Part shown: piece after piece, positions 26,115 through 34,742 of the stretch
Layout: each line of letters starts with the position of its first letter
Numbering within the stretch: the first letter of the stretch is position 1
Assembly: GCA_964246745.1 (NCBI GenBank)
Contig: CAXTRK010000006.1
Location: 1 to 64,000, forward strand
Origin: Lichenicoccus sp964246745
Lineage (GTDB): Bacteria > Pseudomonadota > Alphaproteobacteria > Acetobacterales > Acetobacteraceae
DNA length: 64,000 nt
Reading direction: 5' to 3'
Notes under the pieces: generated by a model
Seen by the model: the letters and a program-made list of their open reading frames with translations, nothing else
What the model was told of the DNA's origin: nothing
Database searches by the model: none
Translations under genes and position numbers: made by a program

Positions 26115-27323
26115 GTGAGCAGCAGCCTAGCGGAGCCTCGCGGTACGGAGAAAGGCATAACGGAGGGACGCGTGCTGGGCGCGATCAGCCTGTGCCACCT
26201 GCTTAACGACACCTTGCAGTCGCTGCTGCCCGCGATCTATCCGCTGCTGAAGGGCGGTTTTCATCTCTCCTTCGCCCAGATCGGGCTGCTGACGCTGTGC
26301 TATCAGGTCACCGCCTCGCTGCTGCAACCGCTGATCGGCCAGTTCACCGACCGCCGGCCGCTGCCCTGGTCGTTGTCGGCCGGCATGGGCCTGTCTTTGG
26401 CCGGGCTGCTGGCCTTGGCGCTCGCTGCTTCCTATGGCGAACTGGTCTGCGGCGCGGCACTCCTGGGGATGGGCTCGTCGGTGTTTCATCCGGAATCCTC
26501 CCGCATCGCGCGGATGGCGTCAGGCGGCAGGCACGGGCTGGCGCAATCGGTGTTCCAGGTTGGCGGCAATTTCGGCACGGCGCTCGGTCCGCTGCTCGCC
26601 GCCTTCGTCGTGCTGCCCAACGGACGCGGGAGCCTTGCGTGGTTCTGCTTCGCGGCCCTCGCCGGCATGGCGCTGCTGGGCGGCATCGGACGCTGGTATG
26701 CGCGGCAGAACCGCGCTGCCGCCGCCGCACGCGTCGCCGGGGATTCGCTCGGACTGAGCCGAACACAGGTCGGGCGCGCGTTGGCCGTGCTGATCGCCCT
26801 GGTTTTCTCGAAATTCTTCTATCTGGCCAGCATCTCCAGCTATTACATCTTCTATCTGATGCACCGGTTTGGCCTCACCACGCAGCATGCGCAGTTGGCG
26901 CTGTTCGTCTTCCTCGGCGCGGTCGCCGCCGGCACCATCGCGGGCGGCCCGATCGGCGACAGGATCGGCCGCAAGACCGTGATCTGGGGATCGATCCTTG
27001 GCGTGCTGCCGTTCACGCTGCTGCTGCCGCATGTGGGGCTCGGCTGGACCATGGCGCTGAGTGTGGCCATCGGCGTGCTGCTGGCTTCGGCGTTTCCGGC
27101 GATCCTGGTCTATGCGACCGAACTGCTGCCCGGGCGCGTCGGCATGGTCTCGGGATTGTTCTACGGGTTCGCCTTCGGCATGGGCGGGCTCGGGGCGGCG
27201 CTGCTCGGCGTGCTGGCCGACGATATCGGCATCGTCGGTGTCTATCGGCTTTGCGCCTGGCTGCCCGCGATCGGCCTGCTCGCCGTGCTGCTGCCTGACA
27301 CGCACCGGATGGCAAGACGCTGA
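26115..27323 (+). CDS. fsr: MFS transporter, fosmidomycin-resistance (Fsr) type
   Basis: 402-residue, 12-segment membrane protein. HLLNDTLQSLLPAIYPLLKG (about 28-47), GSSVFHPESSRIARMASGGR (about 119-138) and SVFQVGGNFGTALGPL match the Fsr family, which exports fosmidomycin in E. coli. Native substrate is unknown. The GTG at 26115 has AAGGAG 7 bases upstream. It is followed closely by the pseudouridine synthase gene (20-base gap, which contains a direct repeat TGATCCCGC), and then by the MATE gene, so the three may be one transcript. Confidence 0.88.
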   Translation: MSSSLAEPRGTEKGITEGRVLGAISLCHLLNDTLQSLLPAIYPLLKGGFHLSFAQIGLLTLCYQVTASLLQPLIGQFTDRRPLPWSLSAGMGLSLAGLLALALAASYGELVCGAALLGMGSSVFHPESSRIARMASGGRHGLAQSVFQVGGNFGTALGPLLAAFVVLPNGRGSLAWFCFAALAGMALLGGIGRWYARQNRAAAAARVAGDSLGLSRTQVGRALAVLIALVFSKFFYLASISSYYIFYLMHRFGLTTQHAQLALFVFLGAVAAGTIAGGPIGDRIGRKTVIWGSILGVLPFTLLLPHVGLGWTMALSVAIGVLLASAFPAILVYATELLPGRVGMVSGLFYGFAFGMGGLGAALLGVLADDIGIVGVYRLCAWLPAIGLLAVLLPDTHRMARR

Positions 27324-27343
27324 TCCCGCTGATCCCGCTGCCC

Positions 27344-27976
27344 GTGCCGCTGTTTGCCGACCACCACCTCGTCGTGCTCGACAAGCCGGCCGGACTCAAG
27401 GTGCATCCCGGACCCGGCGGCGGCGCCTCGGTGGAGGACTGGTTCCCCCTGCTGTCGCGCAAGAGCAGCGGACCGTGGCTGGCGCACCGGCTTGACGCCG
27501 ACACCGCCGGCTGCCTGGTGGTGGCGCTGCGCCGCTCGGCGCTGCACGCGGCGCAAGCCTGCTTCGCCGAGGGCCGCGCCGGCAAGATCTACTGGGCGAT
27601 CGTGCATGGAGCGCCTCCTTCAGGCGGGGGATCGGTCCGGGTGCCGCTGGCCAGACGAGAGCATCGCTCTGGGTGGCGCATGGAGGCGTCATCGGACGGC
27701 CTGCCGGCACGCACGGACTACGTGGTGCTCGGTACTGGCGCCGGCATCTCCTGGCTGGAACTGCGGCTGCTGAGCGGGCGCACGCATCAGGCGCGTGTGC
27801 ATTGCGCAAGCCTCGGCTGCCCGGTGCTGGGCGACACGGTCTATGGCGGCAGTTCCGGCAAGCGGCTGCATCTGCTGGCGCGCGCCATCGATCTGCCGCT
27901 CGACCCGCCGGTGCATGCCACAGCGCCGCCGCCCGCGCACATGCGCGACGGCCTCGCCGATTGCGGCTTCTCATGA
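27344..27976 (+). CDS. RluA-family RNA pseudouridine synthase
   Basis: 210-residue catalytic domain without the N-terminal S4 domain. Motif I VVLDKPAGLKVHPGPG (about 10-25), motif II HRLDADTAG with the catalytic Asp (about 49-57) and motif III SGRTHQARVHCASLGCPVLG are intact. It isomerises uridine in rRNA or tRNA; the lack of an S4 domain and the short length resemble the RluA/TruC groups, but the site modified is unknown. The GTG at 27344 is the only convenient start. Its stop overlaps the MATE start (ATGA at 27973-27976). Confidence 0.88.
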   Translation: MPLFADHHLVVLDKPAGLKVHPGPGGGASVEDWFPLLSRKSSGPWLAHRLDADTAGCLVVALRRSALHAAQACFAEGRAGKIYWAIVHGAPPSGGGSVRVPLARREHRSGWRMEASSDGLPARTDYVVLGTGAGISWLELRLLSGRTHQARVHCASLGCPVLGDTVYGGSSGKRLHLLARAIDLPLDPPVHATAPPPAHMRDGLADCGFS

Positions 27977-29397
27977 CGGCCGCCCGACGCCACGCCCGCT
28001 TCTGCACCGGCTCGATCCTGCGTCATACCGCGGTGATGGCCGGCGCCGGCACGCTGGGGCTGGTCGCGGTGTTCGTGGTCGACCTGCTCAACCTGCTCTA
28101 CATATCGCTGCTCGGCGACCGCACGCTGACCGCGGCGGTGGCCTTCACCGGCGCTGTCACCTACCTGCAGATGGCGGTCTCGATCGGCATGTCGATCGGA
28201 CTCGGCGCCGCGGTCTCGAGACGCATCGGCGCCGGAGAAAGCGAGCAGGCGCAGCGCATCGCCTCGGCCGCTCTGGTGGTGATGTCGGCGGTGCTGCTGC
28301 TGATCGGACTTGCCACCGAACTCGCATTGCAGCCGATGCTTCACCTGCTCGGGGCCCGCGGCGCAGTGCTGTCCGAGGCCGAGCGCTTCGTCGCCATCGT
28401 CTCGCCGTTCCTGCCGCTGGTGGCACTCGGCATGGGCGCGTCAGCGCTGCTGCGCTCGGTCGGCGATGCGAAGCGCTCGATGACGGTCACCTTGTGGGGC
28501 GCCGGCCTGCTCGCCTGCCTCGACCCGCTGCTCATCTTCGCGTTGCATATGGGCCTGGTGGGAGCGGCGATCGGGACGGTGCTGTCGCGTGTCACGGTCG
28601 CGGCCGTCGGGCTGCGCGCGGTGCAACGCCACCATATCCTGCGCTGGCCGGTCTGGCGTTCGCTGCTTGCCGATTGCCGGCCGGTGGCGGGCGTGGCGTG
28701 GCCGGCGATCCTGACCAGCCTGGCGACACCGGTGGGCGGCGCCTACGCCACCCACGTGATGGCACGGTTCGGTGTGGAGGCGGTGGCGGGCTTCGCCACC
28801 ATCAACCGCGTGATGCCGGTGGCGTTCGCCTTCGTCTTCGCGCTGACCGGCTCGGTCGGTCCGATCATGGCGCAGAATCTCGGCGCCGGCGAACTCGGAC
28901 GGGTGCGACGGACCCTGTCCTGCGCGCTGCTGCTGGTGACGGGCTGCGTGCTGGTGATGTGGGGGCTGCTGGCGGCGGCCCAGAACGGGCTGATCGCGTT
29001 GTTCTCGGCGCAAGGCGCCGCCGCCTCGCTGATCCATCTGTTCTGCGCCTGGACGGTCGCCGCGTTCCTGTTCACCGGCGCGTTGTTCGTCGCCAACACC
29101 GCCTTCAACAATCTTGGCGCGCCTTTGCTGTCGACCGCCTTCAACTGGGGACGGGCGACGCTTGGCACGATACCGTTCGTGCTGCTGGGCGCGCGCTATG
29201 GAGCGGACGGCGTGCTGATCGGCCAGGCTCTGGGCAGCGTGCCATTCGGAGCCGCGTCCGTGCTGGCTGCCTTCCTGCTGACCCGCCGGCTGCATCGGGG
29301 AGCGCCGTCGCCGATGCTTGACGCGCCGCTGCCGGCGTTGAGCAACAAGGCGGCGATGGTCGAGATGGCGGAACTGACGCGGGAGGAAGGCGCCTAA
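27973..29397 (+). CDS. MATE-family multidrug efflux transporter
   Basis: 474-residue membrane protein with about 12 hydrophobic segments in two halves. GSILRHTAVMAGAGTLGLVA and VVDLLNLLYISLLG near the N-terminus and FATINRVMPVAFAFVFALTG in the second half fit the MATE fold. These proteins export cationic compounds using a sodium or proton gradient. The ATG at 27973 overlaps the RluA-like stop, which fixes the start; an open frame continues 100 codons upstream but lies across the preceding gene. The TAA stop shares bases with the convergent DUF2237 stop (CTAA at 29394-29397), the same arrangement seen at the surface protein/murI junction. Confidence 0.9.
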   Translation: MTAARRHARFCTGSILRHTAVMAGAGTLGLVAVFVVDLLNLLYISLLGDRTLTAAVAFTGAVTYLQMAVSIGMSIGLGAAVSRRIGAGESEQAQRIASAALVVMSAVLLLIGLATELALQPMLHLLGARGAVLSEAERFVAIVSPFLPLVALGMGASALLRSVGDAKRSMTVTLWGAGLLACLDPLLIFALHMGLVGAAIGTVLSRVTVAAVGLRAVQRHHILRWPVWRSLLADCRPVAGVAWPAILTSLATPVGGAYATHVMARFGVEAVAGFATINRVMPVAFAFVFALTGSVGPIMAQNLGAGELGRVRRTLSCALLLVTGCVLVMWGLLAAAQNGLIALFSAQGAAASLIHLFCAWTVAAFLFTGALFVANTAFNNLGAPLLSTAFNWGRATLGTIPFVLLGARYGADGVLIGQALGSVPFGAASVLAAFLLTRRLHRGAPSPMLDAPLPALSNKAAMVEMAELTREEGA

Positions 29398-29792
29398 GCC
29401 TTGTCGGCCGCGTGGCGCTTGAGGTCGTCCAGGGCACAATGCTCGAGCGCTGCCGCCTCGGTCGCTTCCAGGACGACGCGAGGCGCCGCATTCGCCCGCA
29501 ACGCCTGCTGCCAGCGCGGCGCGCACAGGCACCATTGGTCTCCAGCCTTGAGGCCGGCAAAGCCATACTCGGGCATCGGCGTGCTCAGATCGTTGCCGGC
29601 GGCACGCGTGAAGGCAAGGAACTCCGCCGTCAGCACCGCGCACACCGTATGGCTGCCGACATCCTCCGGGCCAGTGGCGCAGCACCCGTCACGGAAGAAA
29701 CCGGTGAGCGGGTCGGTCGAACAGGGCAGCAACGCGCCGCCCAGGACGTTAAGAGAACGGCGCGAGCCGCCTCCAGTGCTGTCAAGTGGCAT
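29394..29792 (-). CDS. DUF2237 family protein
   Basis: 132-residue small protein with the strongly conserved family pattern NVLGGALLPCSTDPLTGFFR (about 15-34), DGCCATGPEDVGSHTVCAVL and GLKAGDQWCLCAPRWQQAL. Many invariant cysteines suggest a metal-binding or redox role, but the family has no assigned function. The ATG at 29792 is preceded by GGGAGGAGG, an excellent ribosome binding site; an open frame upstream to 29936 is rejected for that reason. It stands alone between the convergent MATE gene and the SorC regulator. Confidence 0.92.
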   Translation of the reverse strand: MPLDSTGGGSRRSLNVLGGALLPCSTDPLTGFFRDGCCATGPEDVGSHTVCAVLTAEFLAFTRAAGNDLSTPMPEYGFAGLKAGDQWCLCAPRWQQALRANAAPRVVLEATEAAALEHCALDDLKRHAADKA

Positions 29793-29948
29793 GGCAACCT
29801 CCTCCCGCGGCAAAGCTCTTGCTACTATGTTTCCAAAACTCACGGTCGGGAAGGGCAGACGCAATCGTGACGGGCGATGGGATCGGCGCTGCGGCTCGCC
29901 GCTGTTTTCATCTGCTATGGAAAACGCGCCACACACCTGGGAGTGGTG

Positions 29949-31073
29949 TCAGAGGCGATCCGGAACCGGCGCGGTGGTGGCATCGTCGAGACGCAGAATG
30001 GTGTGGACGTTGGTGAACGAGGTGGCGAGCGTATTGACCGCGCGTGTGCGCAACGCTCCGAGGATGGCGGCAGCCTTGGTGTTCTCGCTGGCAATGGCGA
30101 TGACATCTGGAATGCGTTCAAGATCGACGCGTGACAGGCCGATGACCCGTCCCTGCATGCCGGTGTCGGCGGGGCGGCCATGGATGTCGATGAAGTCGTA
30201 GCCCATGGTGTCGCCGATGGTGCCGGCCAGGCGTGCCTCGGCGATTTCCCTGGTCGTGAACCAGCCCATACGCACCATATTGCTGTCCTCCGACAGGTCG
30301 CCCACGCCGATCAGGGCGATATTGGCGCGTCGGGCGCGATCGAGCGTGAGCTTGACGGTATCGTTGCGGTAGAGCTCGGCGCGTAAGTCCGCATTGGTGA
30401 CCAGCGCCGGCGCATAGAGCGTTTCACTCTCGCCGCCGAAGCGCGCTGCCAGGCGGCGGCAGATATGGTCGGGGTTCATGTGTTCGCCGGCGCGCAGCGA
30501 GCCGCCGATGGCGCAGACGAAGGTGACTCCGGAGCGTGGCCTGGAGACCAGCCCGTTTGCCACCGCGGCGACATTGCGCCCCATGCCGACCGCGACGATC
30601 GCGCCGTCCGCCAGGGTGCGTTCCAGGTGCGAGGCGACAAGCGCGGCCACGGCGTTGCGCTGGGCGTCCGGGTCACGGTGATCGATGGAGACGAGCAGTC
30701 GGCTGATGCCGAAACGGCGGACAAACTCCCGCTCGAGTTCGGCCGCCACCGACGGCGGCTGATGCACCCGGATTTCCACAAGCCCGTCGAGGCGCGCGCG
30801 CTTCAGCAGGCGGCCGATCTTGGCGCGCGACATCGAGAAGCGATGGGAAAGCTCCTCCTGGGTCACGTCGTCATAGTAGTAGAGCGTTGCGATCTCGATG
30901 AGCGTGTCGACGGCGACGTCGCCACGCGGGCGACCCTGACGGGCTCGCCCCTGCGGTAATGCTTGCTGCGGTTCCGCGCTCAGTGGCGGACGCGTCATTG
31001 GCGATACGTCAAGAACGGGTGCCTGGCTCTCGTTCCTGGTTTTGCTGTGCACAACTTCCATCTGTATGCTCAT
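29949..31073 (-). CDS. SorC/DeoR-type transcriptional regulator
   Basis: 374-residue regulator. The N-terminal winged helix-turn-helix lies in ATLYYYDDVTQEELSHRFSM followed by SRAKIGRLLKRARLDGLVEI, preceded by a basic linker. The C-terminal sugar-binding domain has VGMGRNVAAVANGL, VCAIGGSLR and GDTMGYDFIDIHGRP, as in SorC-type sensors of sugar phosphates. I chose the ATG at 31073 (MSIQMEVVH), with MEVVH at 31061 as an alternative. It is divergent from the kinase/dehydrogenase/ABC operon across a 178-base gap, and by family habit it probably controls that operon, with a tetrulose or tetrose phosphate as likely inducer. Confidence 0.9.
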   Translation of the reverse strand: MSIQMEVVHSKTRNESQAPVLDVSPMTRPPLSAEPQQALPQGRARQGRPRGDVAVDTLIEIATLYYYDDVTQEELSHRFSMSRAKIGRLLKRARLDGLVEIRVHQPPSVAAELEREFVRRFGISRLLVSIDHRDPDAQRNAVAALVASHLERTLADGAIVAVGMGRNVAAVANGLVSRPRSGVTFVCAIGGSLRAGEHMNPDHICRRLAARFGGESETLYAPALVTNADLRAELYRNDTVKLTLDRARRANIALIGVGDLSEDSNMVRMGWFTTREIAEARLAGTIGDTMGYDFIDIHGRPADTGMQGRVIGLSRVDLERIPDVIAIASENTKAAAILGALRTRAVNTLATSFTNVHTILRLDDATTAPVPDRL

Positions 31074-31086
31074 TTGCTCACATGAG
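31067..31086. promoter_or_regulatory. Repeated TGCTCA motif and short palindrome at the regulator start
   Basis: TGCTCA occurs at 31067-31072 and again at 31075-31080, where it leads into CTCACATGAG (31077-31086), a palindrome with arms CTCA/TGAG. A third TGCTCA lies at 31202-31207 near the operon promoter. The placement at the start of a SorC-type regulator gene suggests autoregulatory operators, which is inference. Confidence 0.35.
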
Positions 31087-31193
31087 AACGACAGCTTGCT
31101 CGATAGATCATGCCGCAGAGACCGCCCGCTGGGCGCTTTGCGCGTTCGTCTGACTATCTGCGCTGAATTAAGGCTGCGCAAGCGTGCAGCGGA

Positions 31194-31222
31194 TTGACAG
31201 ATGCTCATATTTGATCTCAAAT
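31194..31222 (+). promoter_or_regulatory. Probable promoter with overlapping operator for the tetritol operon
   Basis: TTGACA at 31194-31199 matches the sigma-70 -35 consensus exactly and, after a 17-base spacer, is followed by TCAAAT at 31217-31222 as -10. The -10 lies within the inverted repeat ATTTGATCTCAAAT (31209-31222; arms ATTTGA/TCAAAT, 2-base spacer). An operator overlapping the -10 fits repression by the divergent SorC-type regulator. The first gene starts 30 bases further on. Confidence 0.5.
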
Positions 31223-31251
31223 CTCGCACACTTCAGGGAGGTAAAAGCGGC

Positions 31252-32250
31252 ATGAACCGCGTTTTCGACGATCCCGATCAGGTCACCGAAGGCAGCATCA
31301 AGGGCGTGCTCGCCGCCCACCCGGATTTGCTGTCGGCCACCAGTCATCCTCGCGTGTTGCGCAGCAACGGCGGCCGTCCGCAGGGACGTGTCGGCCTGGT
31401 CACCGGCGGCGGCTCCGGCCATGAGCCGGCGTTTCTCGGCTATGTCGGACCTGGGCTGCTCGACGCCGTCGCCATCGGCGAAGTGTTCGCATCTCCCACC
31501 GCCAAAAGCTTCCATGCCGCGTTCGTCGAGGCCGATGGCGGCCAGGGCGTCGCCTGCCTCTACGGCAACTATGCCGGCGACAACATGAACGTGAAGATGG
31601 CGGTCCGCCTTGCGGCAAAGGACTCCATCACCGTCAAGACCGTCATCGCCAACGACGATGTCGCATCCGCTTCCGCCGAAGAGGCGCAGCATCGCCGCGG
31701 TGTCGCGGGCGAGATCCTGATGTGGAAAGCCGGCGGCGCACGAGCCGCCGAGGGCGCTGATCTCGACGCCGTCATTGCGGCCGCGCAAAAGGCGATTGAT
31801 AATACCCGCTCGATCGGCATCGGCCTGTCCGCCTGCACCATTGTCGCCAATGGCAAACCAAACTTCTCGATCGAACCCGGCCACATGGAAGTCGGTATCG
31901 GCCATCACGGCGAACACGGTATCGCCGTGCTGCCGACGGCGCCCGCCAAGGAGATGGCCGGAATGATGCTGGAACGCATCCTTGCTGATCTGCCCTACGA
32001 GGGCGAGAACGTCAGCGTCCTGGTCTCCGGCCTGGGTGCGACGCCGATGATGGAACTCTATCTGCTTTACGGCCATGTCGACGCAATGCTTCGTGCGCGC
32101 AACATAACGCCGACGCACCGCTTCGTCGGCAACTACTTCACATCGCTGGATATGTCCGGCGTTTCAGTAACCGTCACGAGACTCGATGCGGAGCTGGACC
32201 GGTTGCTGCGCGCGCCGGCCCGCTCCATCGGGCTTGTGGTCGCCGGCTGA
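31252..32250 (+). CDS. DhaK-like kinase subunit (probable tetrulose/dihydroxyacetone kinase, substrate-binding half)
   Basis: 332-residue DhaK-type subunit. TGGGSGHEPAFLGYVGPGLL (about 51-70) and the substrate-linking histidine in EVGIGHHGEHG (His219 by alignment to E. coli DhaK) are intact. It binds a ketose through a hemiaminal bond and is phosphorylated with the DhaL-like partner encoded 14 bases downstream. The operon lacks DhaM or any PTS protein, so ATP is the likely phosphate donor. With an EltD-like dehydrogenase and RpiB-like isomerase in the same operon, D- or L-erythrulose is a better guess than dihydroxyacetone. The ATG at 31252 has GGGAGGT 10 bases upstream. Confidence 0.88.
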   Translation: MNRVFDDPDQVTEGSIKGVLAAHPDLLSATSHPRVLRSNGGRPQGRVGLVTGGGSGHEPAFLGYVGPGLLDAVAIGEVFASPTAKSFHAAFVEADGGQGVACLYGNYAGDNMNVKMAVRLAAKDSITVKTVIANDDVASASAEEAQHRRGVAGEILMWKAGGARAAEGADLDAVIAAAQKAIDNTRSIGIGLSACTIVANGKPNFSIEPGHMEVGIGHHGEHGIAVLPTAPAKEMAGMMLERILADLPYEGENVSVLVSGLGATPMMELYLLYGHVDAMLRARNITPTHRFVGNYFTSLDMSGVSVTVTRLDAELDRLLRAPARSIGLVVAG

Positions 32251-32264
32251 AGGAAGCGCATCGC

Positions 32265-32912
32265 ATGCAGACGATCACGCTCAGGCAAGCAGCTCCGGTC
32301 GCGCTGGAGATCGCCCAAGCCATCACCGCCAACCAGGCGATGCTCTCGGAAGTCGACGGCGCGACCGGCGACGGCGATCACGGCATCAACATGGCCAAGG
32401 GATTTCGTCTCGCCGCCGAACGGCTCTCCGGGCGCGAGTTCGACCTGCGCGAGGGCCTGGCCGCGATCGGCGACACCCTGCTGGGCGATATTGGCGGGTC
32501 GATGGGGCCGCTTTACGGCTCGTTCTTCATCGAGATGGCCGACAGCCTGGAAGGCGCCGACACGCTCGACGCGCAGAGGGTGGCGGCAATGCTGAAGGCG
32601 GGGGAAGCCGGGGTCTGCGATCTCGGCGAGGCCAAGCCCGGCGATAAGACCTTGATCGACGTGCTCACTCCCGCGCGGACCGCCTACGAGACGGCCGCCT
32701 CGAGCGGGCGCGATTTTGCCGCCTGTCTTGAAGTGCTGAAGCAGGCGTCCGCCGAGGGACTCGAATCGACGCGCGACATGGTGGCACGGCTTGGCCGGGC
32801 AGCACGATTGGGTGAGCGCTCCCGCGGCTCGCTGGACGCTGGCGCCTGCTCGGCCAACCTCATCCTGCAGGCCTTCGCCGATGGGCTGCTCGCCCGCATG
32901 GCGCAAGCCTGA
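32265..32912 (+). CDS. DhaL-like kinase subunit (nucleotide-binding half)
   Basis: 215-residue helical-barrel subunit with the Mg/nucleotide-binding Asp cluster in DGATGDGDHG (Asp31, Asp36, Asp38), GGSMGPLYGSFF and KPGDKTLIDVLTPA. It holds the nucleotide and transfers phosphate to the ketose bound by the DhaK-like subunit. In PTS-linked systems DhaL carries ADP permanently and needs DhaM; with no DhaM here, a two-subunit ATP-dependent kinase is inferred. AAGGAA lies about 9 bases before the ATG. It is followed after 17 bases by the dehydrogenase gene. Confidence 0.88.
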   Translation: MQTITLRQAAPVALEIAQAITANQAMLSEVDGATGDGDHGINMAKGFRLAAERLSGREFDLREGLAAIGDTLLGDIGGSMGPLYGSFFIEMADSLEGADTLDAQRVAAMLKAGEAGVCDLGEAKPGDKTLIDVLTPARTAYETAASSGRDFAACLEVLKQASAEGLESTRDMVARLGRAARLGERSRGSLDAGACSANLILQAFADGLLARMAQA

Positions 32913-32929
32913 ACCGAAGGAGAGTTGCA

Positions 32930-34051
32930 ATGGACACGCTTACCGCCGAACGCGCGACCAGCAAGGTCGACTTGCCGGCTCGCATGACCGCCGTGGTCGC
33001 CTATGCGCCGGGCGACTACCGCCTGGAGGAAGTCGACGTGCCGCGCGCGGGTCCCGACGACATCATCATTGAGGTCGAAGCCTGCGGCATCTGCGCGAGC
33101 GACATCAAGACTTTCGGAGGCGCTCCGTCATTCTGGGGCGACGACAAAGGCCAGGTGCGTTACGTCAAGCCGCCGATGATTCCTGGTCATGAGTTCCTCG
33201 GCCGCGCCGTCGAGATCGGCGAAAACGTTGCGCGCGCGGGAAAATACAAGCTTGGCGACCGACTGATCTCCGAGCAGATCGTTCCCTGCGAAGTCTGCCG
33301 CTATTGCACGCGCGGCGAATACTGGATGTGCGAACGCCACGACGTTTACGGTTTTCAGAACAACGTCAACGGCGGCATGGCGAAATACATGCGCTTTCCA
33401 AAGGAAAGCCGCACCTACAAGGTGCCGGATTCGATCCCGTTGGAGAAGGCGGTGTTGACCGAGCCCTATGCCTGTTCGGTGCACGCGGTCAATCGCGGCC
33501 TGATCCAGCTCGACGACGTCGTGGTGCTGTCGGGCGCCGGGCCGCTCGGCCTCGGCATGGTCGGCGCCGCGCGCCTGAAAAACCCCTCGAAGCTGATCGT
33601 GCTGGATGGCAAGCAGGATCGTCTGGATCTCGCCAAGAAGTTCGGCGCGGACATCGTCATGAATCCGTTCAAGGAGGACGTGGTCAAGGCGGTCAAGGAC
33701 ATGACCGACGGCTATGGCTGCGACGTCTATATCGAGGCAACCGGGCATGAGGCGAGCGTCGCCCAAGGTCTGAACATGATCCGCAAGCTCGGCCGCTTCG
33801 TCGAGTTCTCGGTATTCGGACACGAGGTCACCGCGGACTGGTCGATCATCAGCGATCGCAAGCAGCTCGACCTGTATGGCGCTCATCTGGGACCGTACTG
33901 CTATCCGCTGACGATCGCGGCGATCGGCGACGGCAGGTTGCCGACCGAGGGCGTCGTCACGCACAAGCTGCCGCTGTCCGAGTTCGCCCAGGGCTTCGAA
34001 CTGATGAAGAAAGGCGAAGGCTCCATCAAGATCGTCCTGATCCCGGAGTAA
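32930..34051 (+). CDS. eltD: Zinc-dependent polyol dehydrogenase, erythritol/L-threitol dehydrogenase-like
   Basis: 373-residue medium-chain dehydrogenase. Catalytic zinc ligands are in CGICASDIK (Cys55) and GHEFLG (His87, Glu88); the structural zinc loop CEVCRYCTRGEYWMC has all four cysteines (120, 123, 126, 134); the NAD-binding GAGPLGLG is near 205. The segment APSFWGDDKGQVRYVKPPMI resembles, from memory, the EltD group that oxidises erythritol and L-threitol to erythrulose. The neighbouring tetrulose-type kinase supports this. A sorbitol- or threonine-dehydrogenase-like activity cannot be excluded. AAGGAGAG precedes the ATG. Confidence 0.8.
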   Translation: MDTLTAERATSKVDLPARMTAVVAYAPGDYRLEEVDVPRAGPDDIIIEVEACGICASDIKTFGGAPSFWGDDKGQVRYVKPPMIPGHEFLGRAVEIGENVARAGKYKLGDRLISEQIVPCEVCRYCTRGEYWMCERHDVYGFQNNVNGGMAKYMRFPKESRTYKVPDSIPLEKAVLTEPYACSVHAVNRGLIQLDDVVVLSGAGPLGLGMVGAARLKNPSKLIVLDGKQDRLDLAKKFGADIVMNPFKEDVVKAVKDMTDGYGCDVYIEATGHEASVAQGLNMIRKLGRFVEFSVFGHEVTADWSIISDRKQLDLYGAHLGPYCYPLTIAAIGDGRLPTEGVVTHKLPLSEFAQGFELMKKGEGSIKIVLIPE

Positions 34052-34109
34052 GCGGGGCGGTAGCAGTCAAGATACTTCGTTAGCGTTTTTATACCAATTC
34101 GGCAGGATC

Positions 34110-34742
34110 ATGACCGCGCGCGTCAGACCAAACTCCCCGCTTGTTTTATCAATCGGCGCGGCCGTGATCCTGATTGTCGCGATGGCCTATGATACAAAGG
34201 TCATCAAGATCGGTTCTGCCGCTTCCGTGCGGTCGGGAGCGTTCTCGCCGGCGGAATACGGCGCGTCCGAATTTCCGAAGGTGCAGTCCGGCGTCGAGAG
34301 CCGGGCGGTTTCCGCAGCGACGCTGGCCGCTGCCCTGAGCAAGGATCAGGATGCGGCGGTCAAGCAATACAGTGTCACGGCGCTGGGCGGCCCGGAGTTC
34401 TCCGTCAAGTTTACCGGGAAGGCCGGCAAGCAGGATTTCGGCACCTATGACGTGGCCGTGCCCGGAGTTCCGAGTACGCTGCACATCACCATGCAGACCG
34501 GCCCCGCGATCATGGGAGACGATCTGCGCGACGCTACCGGCAAAATCACGTTCGGGCAGTTCGAGAATCAGATCGTCTATCAGAATGCCGGTTCCGCTCT
34601 GAATACCGCGATGAAGAAGGTGGTCCTCTCCAAGGTTGATACTGGAAAGCTGACCGGAAAGACCGTTTCGGTGATCGGGGTGTTTCAGCTTACGGACCCG
34701 AACACCTGGCTTGTCACTCCTGTGAAGTTGGACGTTCAATGA
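34110..34742 (+). CDS. DUF2291 family periplasmic/membrane-anchored protein
   Basis: 210-residue protein with one N-terminal hydrophobic segment (about 10-24, VLSIGAAVILIVAMA) and a soluble domain. Patterns include GAFSPAEYGASEFPK, SVKFTGKAGKQDFGTYDV and FENQIVYQNAGSALNTAM. I recognise it as DUF2291, a family of unknown function nearly always found with ribose-type ABC importers. The family is usually described as lipoproteins, but no lipobox cysteine is present here. Its stop overlaps the ATPase start (ATGA at 34739-34742), so it is translationally coupled to the importer and probably assists it. Confidence 0.82.
   Translation: MTARVRPNSPLVLSIGAAVILIVAMAYDTKVIKIGSAASVRSGAFSPAEYGASEFPKVQSGVESRAVSAATLAAALSKDQDAAVKQYSVTALGGPEFSVKFTGKAGKQDFGTYDVAVPGVPSTLHITMQTGPAIMGDDLRDATGKITFGQFENQIVYQNAGSALNTAMKKVVLSKVDTGKLTGKTVSVIGVFQLTDPNTWLVTPVKLDVQ

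Noticed and set aside
29933..29951. Short ACACC/GGTGT stem near the end of the SorC-type gene as a terminator
   Set aside because: The stem is only five base pairs, partly inside the coding region, and followed by a weak T-run on the minus strand.
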